DNA of 21,046 nucleotides from Endomicrobiia bacterium (GTDB taxonomy: Bacteria; Elusimicrobiota; Endomicrobiia; PHAN01), in contig JASEHK010000005.1 of assembly GCA_030018875.1 (NCBI GenBank), forward strand, positions 1-21,046, in the 5' to 3' direction. This document shows positions 6,024 to 13,317 of the stretch, one piece after another. Within the stretch, counting starts at the first letter, position 1. Every line of letters starts with the position of its first letter. Both the position numbers and the translations under genes were made by a program. The notes under the pieces were generated by a model. That model saw nothing but the letters and a program-made list of their open reading frames with translations, did no database searches and was not told the origin of the DNA.

Positions 6024-8972
6024 ATGGACTACGCAAAAACTCTAAATCTGCCCAAGACCTCTTTTTCTATGAAGGGCAATCTCCCCGTCAAAGAGCCCCA
6101 ACTGTTGAAGTTATGGGAGACCACCCTGCCTCGCCTGTCCGCGAGGAAGTCGTCGTCGGCAAGATTCATTCTCCACGACGGCCCTCCTTACGCGAACGGC
6201 CACATACACATCGGCACGGCTCTCAATAAAATACTCAAAGACATCGTAGTCAGGCACAAGTCATTATCGAGTTTTGAGGCGCCGTTCGTGCCCGGATGGG
6301 ATTGCCACGGACTTCCGATAGAGCAGCACGTCTTGAAGGAATCGGGCGCGGCCGCTAAAAAATCATCGGATCCGGCATCTTTCAGAAAGCAGGCCGCGGC
6401 CTTCGCTATGAAGTATGTCGGCGTTCAGAAGGAAGAATTTAAGAGGTTGGGAGTTTTCGCCGAATGGGACAATCCTTATCTGACATTGGCGCCGTATTAC
6501 GAGGCCGCCATAATAGAGACCTTCGCCGCGCTCGTCGAGAAAAACCTCATTTATAGAAAGAAAAAGCCCGTATATTGGTGCCCGACCTGCCGCACGGCTT
6601 TGGCCGACGCCGAGGTCGAATACGCCGACCATTCGTCACATTCGATTTACGTGAAGTTCCGACTCGAATCTCTGCGCGCCGATGCCGTCTCATGCGGCGA
6701 CGAGCGCTTTGCCGCGGGCGGCGCTTTTGCCGTCATATGGACGACGACTCCATGGACGCTTCCGGCCAACGCGGCTTTGGCTTTTAATCCGTCGGAGAAA
6801 TACTCGGCAATAAGACTTGCTTCAGCCGATGGGGCGGGCAGGTTTTCCGACGAGACATTGATAGTCGCTTCGCGGCTCAAAGATGTTTTTTTGAATAAAA
6901 TCGGCGCGAAGTCCGGCCAAACCATCGCCGAGTGCGACGGTAAAGCATTTGAGGGCGCAGTATTCGTCAATCCCTTAAACTCCAATCGCTCCGTCGGCGC
7001 GCTGGCCGATTTCGTAAGCATGGAAGACGGAACCGGCATCGTCCACATCGCTCCCGGACACGGCGCCGAGGACTTCCTTGTCGGCCGCAAATACGATCTT
7101 GCCACGCTTTCGCCGGTGGACGACGCGGGGGTTTTTACCGATGAGGCCGGGGAGTTCGCGGGGCATAAGGTTTTTGAGGCCGACCGACTTATCGTCGAGA
7201 ATCTTAAAGTTTCGGGCGATATAATTTTTGACGGCAAGATGACCCATTCTTATCCGCATTGCTGGCGCTGCAAGCGTCCTATCATATTCCGCGCGACGGA
7301 ACAGTGGTTTCTCGACGTCAATTCCTCCGGGCTTAAGGATAAACTGCTTGAAGCGATAGAAAATGTCGAGTGGTTTCCCGCGTACGGAAAAAATAGAATC
7401 TCGTCCATGGTGGCCCAGCGCCCCGACTGGTGTCTTTCGCGTCAGCGACTATGGGGAACTCCGATACCGGTCTTTTACTGCAAGGCCTGCGGCGAGCATG
7501 TGCTTGATTCAAATATAATCCGCGCGCTGGCCGAAATCTTCCGTCGGAACGGCTCCGATGTCTGGTACGAAAAAAGCGCCGCCGAGATTCTCTCTCTCTG
7601 CGGACGCGACGGCGCGTCCTGTCCGAAGTGTTCGGGAAAAGACTTCCTGAAAGAAACCGATATTTTTGACGTGTGGTTCGACTCGGGCGTATCGAGTTTC
7701 GCCGTGCTTGATTCGCGCAACTTCGAGGGGATGTCGTCTCCCGCCGATCTGTATCTTGAAGGCTCGGACCAACACAGAGGATGGTTTCAGACCTCTCTGA
7801 TTCTGTCGGTGGCGCTTCGAGGCCGAGCCCCGTATAAAAAAGTCCTGACCCACGGTTTTGTGGTGGACGGCGCAGGCAAAAAAATGTCGAAGTCGGTCGG
7901 CAATGTCGTCGCTCCGGAAGAGATAATCAAAAAATACGGAGCCGACATTCTTCGCCTGTGGGTGGCCGCGTCCGACTATAGCGAAGACATAAGAATATCG
8001 CCGGAAATTATGGCGGGCCTCGCCGAGGTCTATAGAAAAATCAGGAACACTCTGCGCTATATACTGGGCAATATATCCGATATGACTCCGTCGTCAAAAA
8101 TAGATTACGCTACCCGCCGCGCGCTGTTGAAATCGGGGAAATGTGTCGCTGTGGATGAATATATTTTCAGCCGCCTGTCGGCGACCGTGTCGCTTTGCGA
8201 AAAGGCCTATGAGGAGTATCAATTCCACAAGGTCGTGTATTATCTCAACAACTTTTGCGTGAATGATTTAAGTTCATTTTATTTCGACATACTCAAAGAC
8301 AGGCTCTACACTTTCGCGGCGGGTTCGACCGAGCGCCGCTCGGCGCAATCTACGCTGGAAGACATTTTCCTCGGGCTCATAAAATACTCCGCGCCGATAT
8401 TGCCTTTCACCGCCGAGGATGCCTGGCAGAACTACGCCGCCGACAGGCGCGACAAAAATCTCGAAGTCGCATCAAGCGTTTTCGCATACGAGTTCCCTGA
8501 GTTTCTTTCGCGGTTGGGGACAGGCGAAGGACGCCTCGCCGCGATTCGCGCCGCCGACGACACTAATATCCCCCAAAACTTTATGGCCGACTGGGAATAT
8601 ATCCTCGAAACCCGCGCCGCCGTCAATGCCGAAATAGAAAAACTTCGCGCGGCGGGTGTCGTGGGCGGGTCCCTCGAATGCGAGGTCTCGGTCTCGCCGA
8701 AAGATTCCGCCGCCAAGTCCGCCCTGGAAAAATATTCGGCGGAATTGCCCGCCGTCTTCATAGTCTCGGCCGTCACGGTCGGCGAGATTTCCGCCGACGG
8801 GGTTATCGCGGTCTCGGCCGTCAAATCCAATAAAAAAAAATGCCCGCGCTGTTGGCGGCATTGCGCCGACGTCAATCTAAATCCCGAAGGTTTCGACATA
8901 TGTTCGAGGTGTTATGACGTCGTAAAATCCCCGCCCCTCGACAAAACAAATAATCCGGACGGCATAAAATGA
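6024..8972 (+). CDS. ileS: isoleucyl-tRNA synthetase
   Basis: The class I synthetase charges tRNA-Ile and edits mischarged valine. The 982-residue length is in the normal bacterial range (about 930-1000). Landmarks are GPPYANGHIHIGTALNKILKD (HIGH-type motif in the HIGT form, about residues 54-74), GWDCHGLPIE, the editing domain with TTTPWTLPANAA and GTGIVHIAPGHG, DVWFDSG, and the KMSKS motif at 620-624 in GKKMSKSVGN. At the C-terminus is a zinc finger, CPRCWRHC...CSRC, typical of the zinc-containing bacterial type. It begins an operon with lspA, and its stop overlaps the lspA ATG (ATGA at 8969). IleS next to LspA is a widespread arrangement. Confidence 0.98.
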   Translation: MDYAKTLNLPKTSFSMKGNLPVKEPQLLKLWETTLPRLSARKSSSARFILHDGPPYANGHIHIGTALNKILKDIVVRHKSLSSFEAPFVPGWDCHGLPIEQHVLKESGAAAKKSSDPASFRKQAAAFAMKYVGVQKEEFKRLGVFAEWDNPYLTLAPYYEAAIIETFAALVEKNLIYRKKKPVYWCPTCRTALADAEVEYADHSSHSIYVKFRLESLRADAVSCGDERFAAGGAFAVIWTTTPWTLPANAALAFNPSEKYSAIRLASADGAGRFSDETLIVASRLKDVFLNKIGAKSGQTIAECDGKAFEGAVFVNPLNSNRSVGALADFVSMEDGTGIVHIAPGHGAEDFLVGRKYDLATLSPVDDAGVFTDEAGEFAGHKVFEADRLIVENLKVSGDIIFDGKMTHSYPHCWRCKRPIIFRATEQWFLDVNSSGLKDKLLEAIENVEWFPAYGKNRISSMVAQRPDWCLSRQRLWGTPIPVFYCKACGEHVLDSNIIRALAEIFRRNGSDVWYEKSAAEILSLCGRDGASCPKCSGKDFLKETDIFDVWFDSGVSSFAVLDSRNFEGMSSPADLYLEGSDQHRGWFQTSLILSVALRGRAPYKKVLTHGFVVDGAGKKMSKSVGNVVAPEEIIKKYGADILRLWVAASDYSEDIRISPEIMAGLAEVYRKIRNTLRYILGNISDMTPSSKIDYATRRALLKSGKCVAVDEYIFSRLSATVSLCEKAYEEYQFHKVVYYLNNFCVNDLSSFYFDILKDRLYTFAAGSTERRSAQSTLEDIFLGLIKYSAPILPFTAEDAWQNYAADRRDKNLEVASSVFAYEFPEFLSRLGTGEGRLAAIRAADDTNIPQNFMADWEYILETRAAVNAEIEKLRAAGVVGGSLECEVSVSPKDSAAKSALEKYSAELPAVFIVSAVTVGEISADGVIAVSAVKSNKKKCPRCWRHCADVNLNPEGFDICSRCYDVVKSPPLDKTNNPDGIK

Positions 8973-9448
8973 GACGTCTCGCGGTTATAGGCGCGGCCAT
9001 AGTCGCCATTGACAGAATCACAAAGATCGTCGTAAGAGGCGCGATGATATACGGCGAGTCCGTCAAGATATTCGATTTTTTCAGGATAACGTATGTGGAA
9101 AATACGGGCGCCGCGTGGGGTTTTTTTGCCGGCGGACAATACAGCAATTATGTTTTTCTCGTCGTCAATCTGGCGGCCATTGCCTACCTGATATTCAATT
9201 ACGGGAAGTTCGCCGTTGACAAATATTCATCTTTGGCCTGGGCGCTTGTTACAGCCGGAGCGCTGGGCAACATAGGCGACCGGATATTCGTGGGCGCCGT
9301 CGTGGATTTTTTCGACGTAAGGATTTTCGGTTATAACTTTCCGGTATTCAACATAGCCGACTCATCCCTGACCCTCGGCGGTTTTTTGCTGGCTTTTTCG
9401 CTTATAAAAAACGCGACCGTATTGCGCCGAACCGAGCAGCAAAGGTAA
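8969..9448 (+). CDS. lspA: lipoprotein signal peptidase II LspA
   Basis: LspA is the aspartyl peptidase of the inner membrane that removes signal peptides from diacylglyceryl-modified prolipoproteins. The 159-residue protein has four hydrophobic segments (about 5-20, 58-78, 86-100, 130-147). Conserved blocks are VENTGAAWGFF, GALGNIGDR (N101, D104), the first catalytic Asp in VVDFFDV (D113) and the second in FNIADSSL (D131). The start overlaps the ileS stop. It is followed by lgt after 3 nt, so the lipoprotein processing steps are encoded side by side, in reverse order of the pathway. Confidence 0.97.
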   Translation: MRRLAVIGAAIVAIDRITKIVVRGAMIYGESVKIFDFFRITYVENTGAAWGFFAGGQYSNYVFLVVNLAAIAYLIFNYGKFAVDKYSSLAWALVTAGALGNIGDRIFVGAVVDFFDVRIFGYNFPVFNIADSSLTLGGFLLAFSLIKNATVLRRTEQQR

Positions 9449-9451
9449 TTT

Positions 9452-10264
9452 ATGTATCCCACGGTTTTCAGGATAGGTTTTTTTTCGATAAAAACTTACG
9501 GCATTTTTCTGGCCGCCGCCTTTTTTCTGGGTATGCGCCTCGCCGTTAAAAAAACCTCCCGACTCGGCATATCGGAAGACGACGTCGGCAAGTTATTTTT
9601 GTGGATTATTGTCTCCGGCCTTGTCGGCGCCAGAATACTTTACGTTTTTACTGAGGGGCGATTAGAACTGTCCTCTCCGCTTTCCGCCTTCAGAATCTGG
9701 GAGGGGGGGCTTCATTATTACGGAGGTTTTGCCGGAGCGGTGGCGGCCGTCGTTCTGTTCTCCCTGAGACACAAAGGATTCGATATCTGGAAGTTCGCCG
9801 ATGCCGCCTCTGCGTCCTTGGCAATGGGGCTTGCCGTCGGGAAAATAGGATGTTTTTTCGCCGGCTGCTGTTTCGGCAGGGAATGCTCCCTGCCGTGGGC
9901 AGTCGTGTTTACGCGCCCCGATTCCATGGGCATCAGAGGTTTGCCCCTTCATCCGACGCAGATTTACGAGGCCGCGGTTTATTTTGTGATTTTCGGCATT
10001 TCGGAGTTTCTCTACAGGGCGCTTGAACGCGATACCGACGGAGAATTGTTCTGGTTCACGGTCTTTCTGCTCTCTTTTGCGAGATTTCATCTTGAGTTCA
10101 TGAGATGGGAAGATTCGCTTTTTCTCGGGCTTTCTTCCGGAGGCATTGCATCCGCGATCACGGCCGCGACAGCGCTTGCGTGTATGACTGCCCGACGCCT
10201 CCGTTCGCGCGCGTCCCGTGACAATATGGACCCGCGCGCCATTAGCGGAGCCGCCGACAAATGA
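9452..10264 (+). CDS. lgt: prolipoprotein diacylglyceryl transferase Lgt
   Basis: Lgt transfers diacylglycerol from phosphatidylglycerol to the lipobox cysteine, the first lipoprotein maturation step. The 270-residue protein has about seven hydrophobic segments. Landmarks are FFSIKTYGIFLAAAF at the N-terminus, IWEGGLHYYGGFAGA (about 82-96), GLAVGKIGCFFAGCCFG (about 126-142), LHPTQIYEA (about 166-174) and ARFHLEFMR near the C-terminus. By alignment from memory, the E. coli residues H103 and R143 correspond to Y90 and K131. Tyr is common at the first site in non-proteobacterial members; Lys at the second is less usual. AAAGG lies about 9 nt before ATG 9452. The stop overlaps the next gene (ATGA at 10261). 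Confidence 0.95.
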   Translation: MYPTVFRIGFFSIKTYGIFLAAAFFLGMRLAVKKTSRLGISEDDVGKLFLWIIVSGLVGARILYVFTEGRLELSSPLSAFRIWEGGLHYYGGFAGAVAAVVLFSLRHKGFDIWKFADAASASLAMGLAVGKIGCFFAGCCFGRECSLPWAVVFTRPDSMGIRGLPLHPTQIYEAAVYFVIFGISEFLYRALERDTDGELFWFTVFLLSFARFHLEFMRWEDSLFLGLSSGGIASAITAATALACMTARRLRSRASRDNMDPRAISGAADK

Positions 10265-11178
10265 TTTCGGATAATCCCCCTGTTGTTAAAAACGTTGTCG
10301 TCCGCCCGTGTCCCGGCGTGAAATATACGCGCATAGACGCATTTCTGGCCGATGAGTTTCCCGAATTGTCCAGAAGTTATTTTCAGAAACTTATAGAGGC
10401 CGGCAAGGTCTTTATTGACGGCGCGCCCTGCGAAAATAAATCGCGCCTCTTCGGCGGCGAAACGGTGTCGTGTTCCCTCTCACCCGAAAAAAACGGCGTA
10501 AGACCCGAGAATATATCTCTCGACGTAATACATGAGGACGGCGACATTATAGTGGTCAACAAGCCCGCCGGTCTCGTGGTTCATCCGGCTTGCGGGCATC
10601 CCGACGGCACTTTCGCCAACGCTCTGTCGGGCCGCTCAGAGATGAGCGGCGAATCGTGGCGACCCTATTTGGTTCATCGTCTGGACAAGGAAACGACCGG
10701 CGTGATAGTGGCCGCCAAAAACGAGAGCGCCAAGATAAATCTTTCGAATCAGTTTAAAAACCGCACCGTGGACAAGACTTATGTCGCGGTGGTGAAGGGA
10801 GAGACCGATTTCAGGAAAGCCGTTATAGACGCTCCGTTGGGCAGAAGCGCGTCGAACCGTTTTATGATAGAGGTCGGCGCCGGCGCCCGCAAGGAATCTC
10901 TGACGGAAATTGAGCGCTTCGCGCGTTCGTCCGGCGTCAGCGTGTTTCTCGTCAAACCTAAAACCGGAAGGACGCACCAAATACGGGCGCATTTCTCGTA
11001 CATCGGACATCCTATTCTCGGCGACGCGCTTTACGGAGGCGCGGCCGAAGGTGTATCGAGGCCCCTTCTGCACGCCCTTCGGATAGAGTTTAATCATCCC
11101 GTCTCAAAGCGGCGGGTAAAGTACGAGGCCTCTCTGCCGCCTGATATGGCAAAATACGTTGCGGGAGTCAAACTATGA
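10261..11178 (+). CDS. rluD: RluA-family pseudouridine synthase (RluD-like)
   Basis: This enzyme isomerises uridine to pseudouridine in rRNA; RluD acts on helix 69 of 23S rRNA. The 305-residue protein has an N-terminal S4 RNA-binding domain (about 20-75, TRIDAFLADEFPELSRSYFQKLI). The RluA catalytic domain follows, with IIVVNKPAGLVVHP, the signature VHRLDKETTGVIVAAK (catalytic Asp at 142), and KTGRTHQIRAHFSYIGHPILGD near the end. This architecture fits RluD or RluC. RluD is favoured by the frequent lspA-rluD linkage, but the exact target cannot be read from sequence. It starts on the lgt stop and ends on the next start (ATGA at 11175). Confidence 0.93.
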   Translation: MISDNPPVVKNVVVRPCPGVKYTRIDAFLADEFPELSRSYFQKLIEAGKVFIDGAPCENKSRLFGGETVSCSLSPEKNGVRPENISLDVIHEDGDIIVVNKPAGLVVHPACGHPDGTFANALSGRSEMSGESWRPYLVHRLDKETTGVIVAAKNESAKINLSNQFKNRTVDKTYVAVVKGETDFRKAVIDAPLGRSASNRFMIEVGAGARKESLTEIERFARSSGVSVFLVKPKTGRTHQIRAHFSYIGHPILGDALYGGAAEGVSRPLLHALRIEFNHPVSKRRVKYEASLPPDMAKYVAGVKL

Positions 11179-11888
11179 AAATCGTCAAAATAATATCATA
11201 CTCTCTTTTGGCCGGCGGTCTGATGTTTCTGGTTTTTTTAAGAGCGATTGTATTGCGGCCGGCGTCGCAGATAGAGAGCCGGTTTAATATCGCTGTGGCG
11301 CTCGACGGAACTTTGAACACCGAAGTAGTGGCCGACAGGATACTCGCCATAGACGGAGTTAAAGACGCGCGAGTAAGAAAATCCGCCGCGATTTTTGAAG
11401 AATACCGCAAGGAAAAAATCATTTCAGAAAAAATACGCCTCGATGAAAACACCTTCAACGACCTCATAGTGGTCCATCCCGAATCCGTCGCGGCCGACAT
11501 GGCCGATCTCGCCGCCCGAATATCGGCGACCGGAGGCGTTGACGACGTGTCTTATGACGCTGCCGCCGTCGAGATATACGCGGGATTGATGAGCGTCGAG
11601 CGAAGGATATTATACGCCGCCCTGCTCATTGCCGCCGGAGTTTTCATTATGGCGGTCATCATAATCGCGGGGAAAATTAAATCTTCGGGGCCCGCCTCGA
11701 AAAATAAAAGTATCGCCGCCGCGCTGAAACCGTTGCCGTATCTATACTATATCGCGCCGGTTTCCGCCCTTTGTTATGCGGGTTTCGCCGCGCTGGCGCG
11801 CTCGGAAGGATTGCCTTTCGACTACGCCGTCAACGGGGTTCTTCTGGCCTTGATTTCGGCCATAGCCTCCGCAGTTTATGCCGACTGA
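11175..11888 (+). CDS. divergent FtsX-like membrane protein
   Basis: FtsX is the membrane half of the FtsEX complex that controls periplasmic murein hydrolases through EnvC-type partners. This 237-residue protein has the FtsX layout: one transmembrane helix (about 6-26), a periplasmic domain (about 35-140), then three helices (about 145-166, 187-208, 218-235). The periplasmic part carries two FtsX-like halves, each ending in a GV-D motif (AIDGVKDARV and TGGVDDVSYDAAAVEIYAGL). It sits directly before an EnvC-like gene and ctpA, as ftsX does in many bacteria. It is shorter than usual (about 290-350), and the loop after the second helix lacks the EIEIMKLVGA-type stretch that touches FtsE. No ftsE is adjacent. 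The identity is inferred from topology and context. Confidence 0.6.
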   Translation: MKIVKIISYSLLAGGLMFLVFLRAIVLRPASQIESRFNIAVALDGTLNTEVVADRILAIDGVKDARVRKSAAIFEEYRKEKIISEKIRLDENTFNDLIVVHPESVAADMADLAARISATGGVDDVSYDAAAVEIYAGLMSVERRILYAALLIAAGVFIMAVIIIAGKIKSSGPASKNKSIAAALKPLPYLYYIAPVSALCYAGFAALARSEGLPFDYAVNGVLLALISAIASAVYAD

Positions 11889-11892
11889 TTTT
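11874..11892 (+). repeat. direct repeat, copy 1 (end of ftsX-like gene)
   Basis: The 19-bp sequence GTTTATGCCGACTGATTTT covers the last three codons and stop of the ftsX-like gene. An identical copy at 12013-12031 covers the start of the EnvC-like gene. Similarity extends a few bases on both sides with mismatches. Confidence 0.9.
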
Positions 11893-12012
11893 GAGAAGGT
11901 AAAAAGGTAAAAAAGGTGATAAAGTAACAAGGTGATAAAGTGACAAAGTGAAAAGGTGACAAGGTGATAAAGTGATAAAGTGATAAAGTGACAAGATGAG
12001 ATTGTTTCCGTT
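11893..12012. repeat. low-complexity tandem repeat, degenerate 8-9-bp unit (AAGGTGATA/AAGTGATA)
   Basis: Roughly a dozen units of AAGG/AAGT followed by GATA, GACA or AAAA run from about 11896 to 11997. They are strand-asymmetric, with purines and few cytosines on the + strand. No coding potential is likely. The block lies exactly between the two 19-bp direct repeats, as if inserted. A possible upstream ATG for the EnvC-like gene (11996) lies at the right edge of the block. Confidence 0.85.
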
Positions 12013-12031
12013 GTTTATGCCGACTGATTTT
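12013..12031 (+). repeat. direct repeat, copy 2 (start of envC-like gene)
   Basis: This is identical to 11874-11892 and offset by 139 bp, which is not a multiple of three, so the frame differs. Here the ATG within GTTTATGCCG is read as the EnvC-like start (12017). In copy 1 the same bases read as VYAD-stop. Confidence 0.9.
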
Positions 12032-13222
12032 AAGACCATTGCCGCCGCCGAGCGTTTGCGCCGCGCCGTCTTCCTGTCGGCGGTAATGGCCGTAGCCGCG
12101 GCATTTGTCCCGTCGTCGCTCTTATCTTCCGAAAAAAAAATCAAAGAGTATGACAAGGAAATAAAAAACACTTCCGCCGAACTAAAAAAAATCGAGGATG
12201 ACCTCCGCAAAAAACGTCTTGCCCGCGACGCCGAGCGTCACAAGGAGGCGAACTTTCGCAAAGAACTGCGCCGTATAGATTCGGCGCTGGCTTCTTTGGG
12301 CGCTCGCCGCAGGGAAATAAACGCGCAGATTCGCCGCGCGAGCGCGAGCCTCGCCGTCGCGCAAAAGTCGCTTATGGGAGCTCGATCCGGCGTGGAAAGT
12401 TCGAGCGTGAACTTGAAAAAATCGGTAAATCTCCTTTGGCTCGACAAGAGCCGCTATTCTATTTTCTCGGAAGGTTCGCGCACATTCGAGCGCAAAGATA
12501 TAATAGTGTCGCGACAAGGGGCATTCAATGCTGCGCGCCGCCTTGAGAGCGATTGCGCTCAGCAGGTAGCCAAATGGGATTCGGCCGCCAGAGAACTCTC
12601 CGCGCTCGATAAGCGACTCGACGAAAACCTGGCCCAGCAGAAAGCGCTCAAGGAAGAAAAGGGCCGTCTGCTCACCGACTCGACGGCCCGTCGGGTGGCC
12701 ATCGAGGATGAGATAAAAGAACTCGCCGAGACGTCCAAGGCGTTTCACGAAATGCTCTCCGAGCTCGAAACCAAAAAGAAGCAGACACGCGAAGATTTGC
12801 TCGCGCTCGACCGCGATCGCGCCGCGTCGTCTGAGTTTCGTGGAAAGCTTGATTGGCCGGTCAGAGGGGAGATAGTCCTTCGCTTCGGCAAGAACAAGCG
12901 CGAAGACATAGACACACCCGTAATATCCAACGGCATCAGGGTAAAACCGCCGACGCGCGCCGACGTTACCGCCTCGGCCAAAGGCGAGTGTATTTTCGCC
13001 GGAAGTTTCCGCAGTTACGGGCAGATGGTCGTCATAGACCACGGCGGTTCGCTTTACACTGTTTACGGACTTCTCGACGACATATCCGTCGCCGACGGAG
13101 ATAAATTGACGGCGGGACAAAAGGTCGGCTCTTGGGGCAACGGCGGGGACGGCGCGATATATTTCGAGGTCCGCTACGACGGCCATCCCGTTGACCCGCT
13201 CGTCTGGCTGAAAAAACAGTAG
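12017..13222 (+). CDS. envC: EnvC-like murein hydrolase activator (coiled coil plus degenerate LytM/M23 domain)
   Basis: EnvC-type proteins bind FtsX and switch on periplasmic amidases. The 401-residue protein has a basic N-terminus and a hydrophobic segment (about 16-36) that looks like a signal peptide. A long Lys/Glu/Arg-rich coiled coil follows (about 37-270), then a C-terminal LytM domain (about 278-401: LDWPVRGEIVLRFG to HPVDPLVWLKKQ). The M23 zinc ligands are missing: the HxxxD site reads SNGIR and the HxH site reads YGLL. It should therefore activate an enzyme rather than cut peptidoglycan itself, as in E. coli EnvC. I chose ATG 12017 because it lies in the duplicated junction sequence; ATG 11996 would start at the edge of the tandem repeat. 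Its stop is within the heptamer repeat that follows. Confidence 0.88.
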   Translation: MPTDFKTIAAAERLRRAVFLSAVMAVAAAFVPSSLLSSEKKIKEYDKEIKNTSAELKKIEDDLRKKRLARDAERHKEANFRKELRRIDSALASLGARRREINAQIRRASASLAVAQKSLMGARSGVESSSVNLKKSVNLLWLDKSRYSIFSEGSRTFERKDIIVSRQGAFNAARRLESDCAQQVAKWDSAARELSALDKRLDENLAQQKALKEEKGRLLTDSTARRVAIEDEIKELAETSKAFHEMLSELETKKKQTREDLLALDRDRAASSEFRGKLDWPVRGEIVLRFGKNKREDIDTPVISNGIRVKPPTRADVTASAKGECIFAGSFRSYGQMVVIDHGGSLYTVYGLLDDISVADGDKLTAGQKVGSWGNGGDGAIYFEVRYDGHPVDPLVWLKKQ

Positions 13223-13244
13223 GCAGTAGACAGTAGTCAGTAGA
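13217..13244 (+). repeat. heptamer tandem repeat (CAGTAGN) x4
   Basis: Four consecutive heptamers (CAGTAGG, CAGTAGA, CAGTAGT, CAGTAGA) begin inside the final codon of the EnvC-like gene. The stop TAG at 13220-13222 belongs to the first unit. The pattern resembles the short tandem heptamer repeats known between genes in several phyla. Confidence 0.85.
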
Positions 13245-13252
13245 CAGGGATT

Positions 13253-13279
13253 AGGGGTCAGGGTTTTTCCCTGCCCCCT
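13253..13279 (+). repeat. GC-rich hairpin between envC-like gene and ctpA
   Basis: AGGGGTCAGGG (13253-13263) pairs with CCCTGCCCCCT (13269-13279) with one mismatch around a TTTTT loop. Flanking GTAGTCAG (13233-13240) and CTGACTAC (13278-13285) are also complementary and could form an alternative, longer pairing. It lacks a trailing T-run, so I do not call it a terminator. It looks like part of the same repeat filler as the heptamers. Confidence 0.6.
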
Positions 13280-13307
13280 GACTACTGACCCCTATCTACT
13301 TTATTTT

Positions 13308-13314
13308 AGGAGGT
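13308..13314 (+). promoter_or_regulatory. Shine-Dalgarno sequence of ctpA (AGGAGGT)
   Basis: A full AGGAGGT ends 3 nt before ATG 13318. It fixes the ctpA start and shows that this genome uses strong ribosome sites at some genes while lacking them at others. The spacing is short. Confidence 0.75.
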
Positions 13315-13317
13315 ATT

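Noticed and set aside
11893..12012. The short-period repeat block as a CRISPR array.
   Set aside because: Units are 8-9 bp and contiguous, with no spacers, no 25-40-bp repeats and no cas genes.
12182..13186. A 334-codon minus-strand frame opposite the EnvC-like gene.
   Set aside because: No start context or motif is present, and the opposite strand has a well-supported coiled coil plus LytM protein.
13253..13279. The hairpin after the EnvC-like gene as a rho-independent terminator.
   Set aside because: The T-run is in the loop rather than after the stem, and the arms are made of repeat sequence. ctpA follows closely with its own ribosome site.
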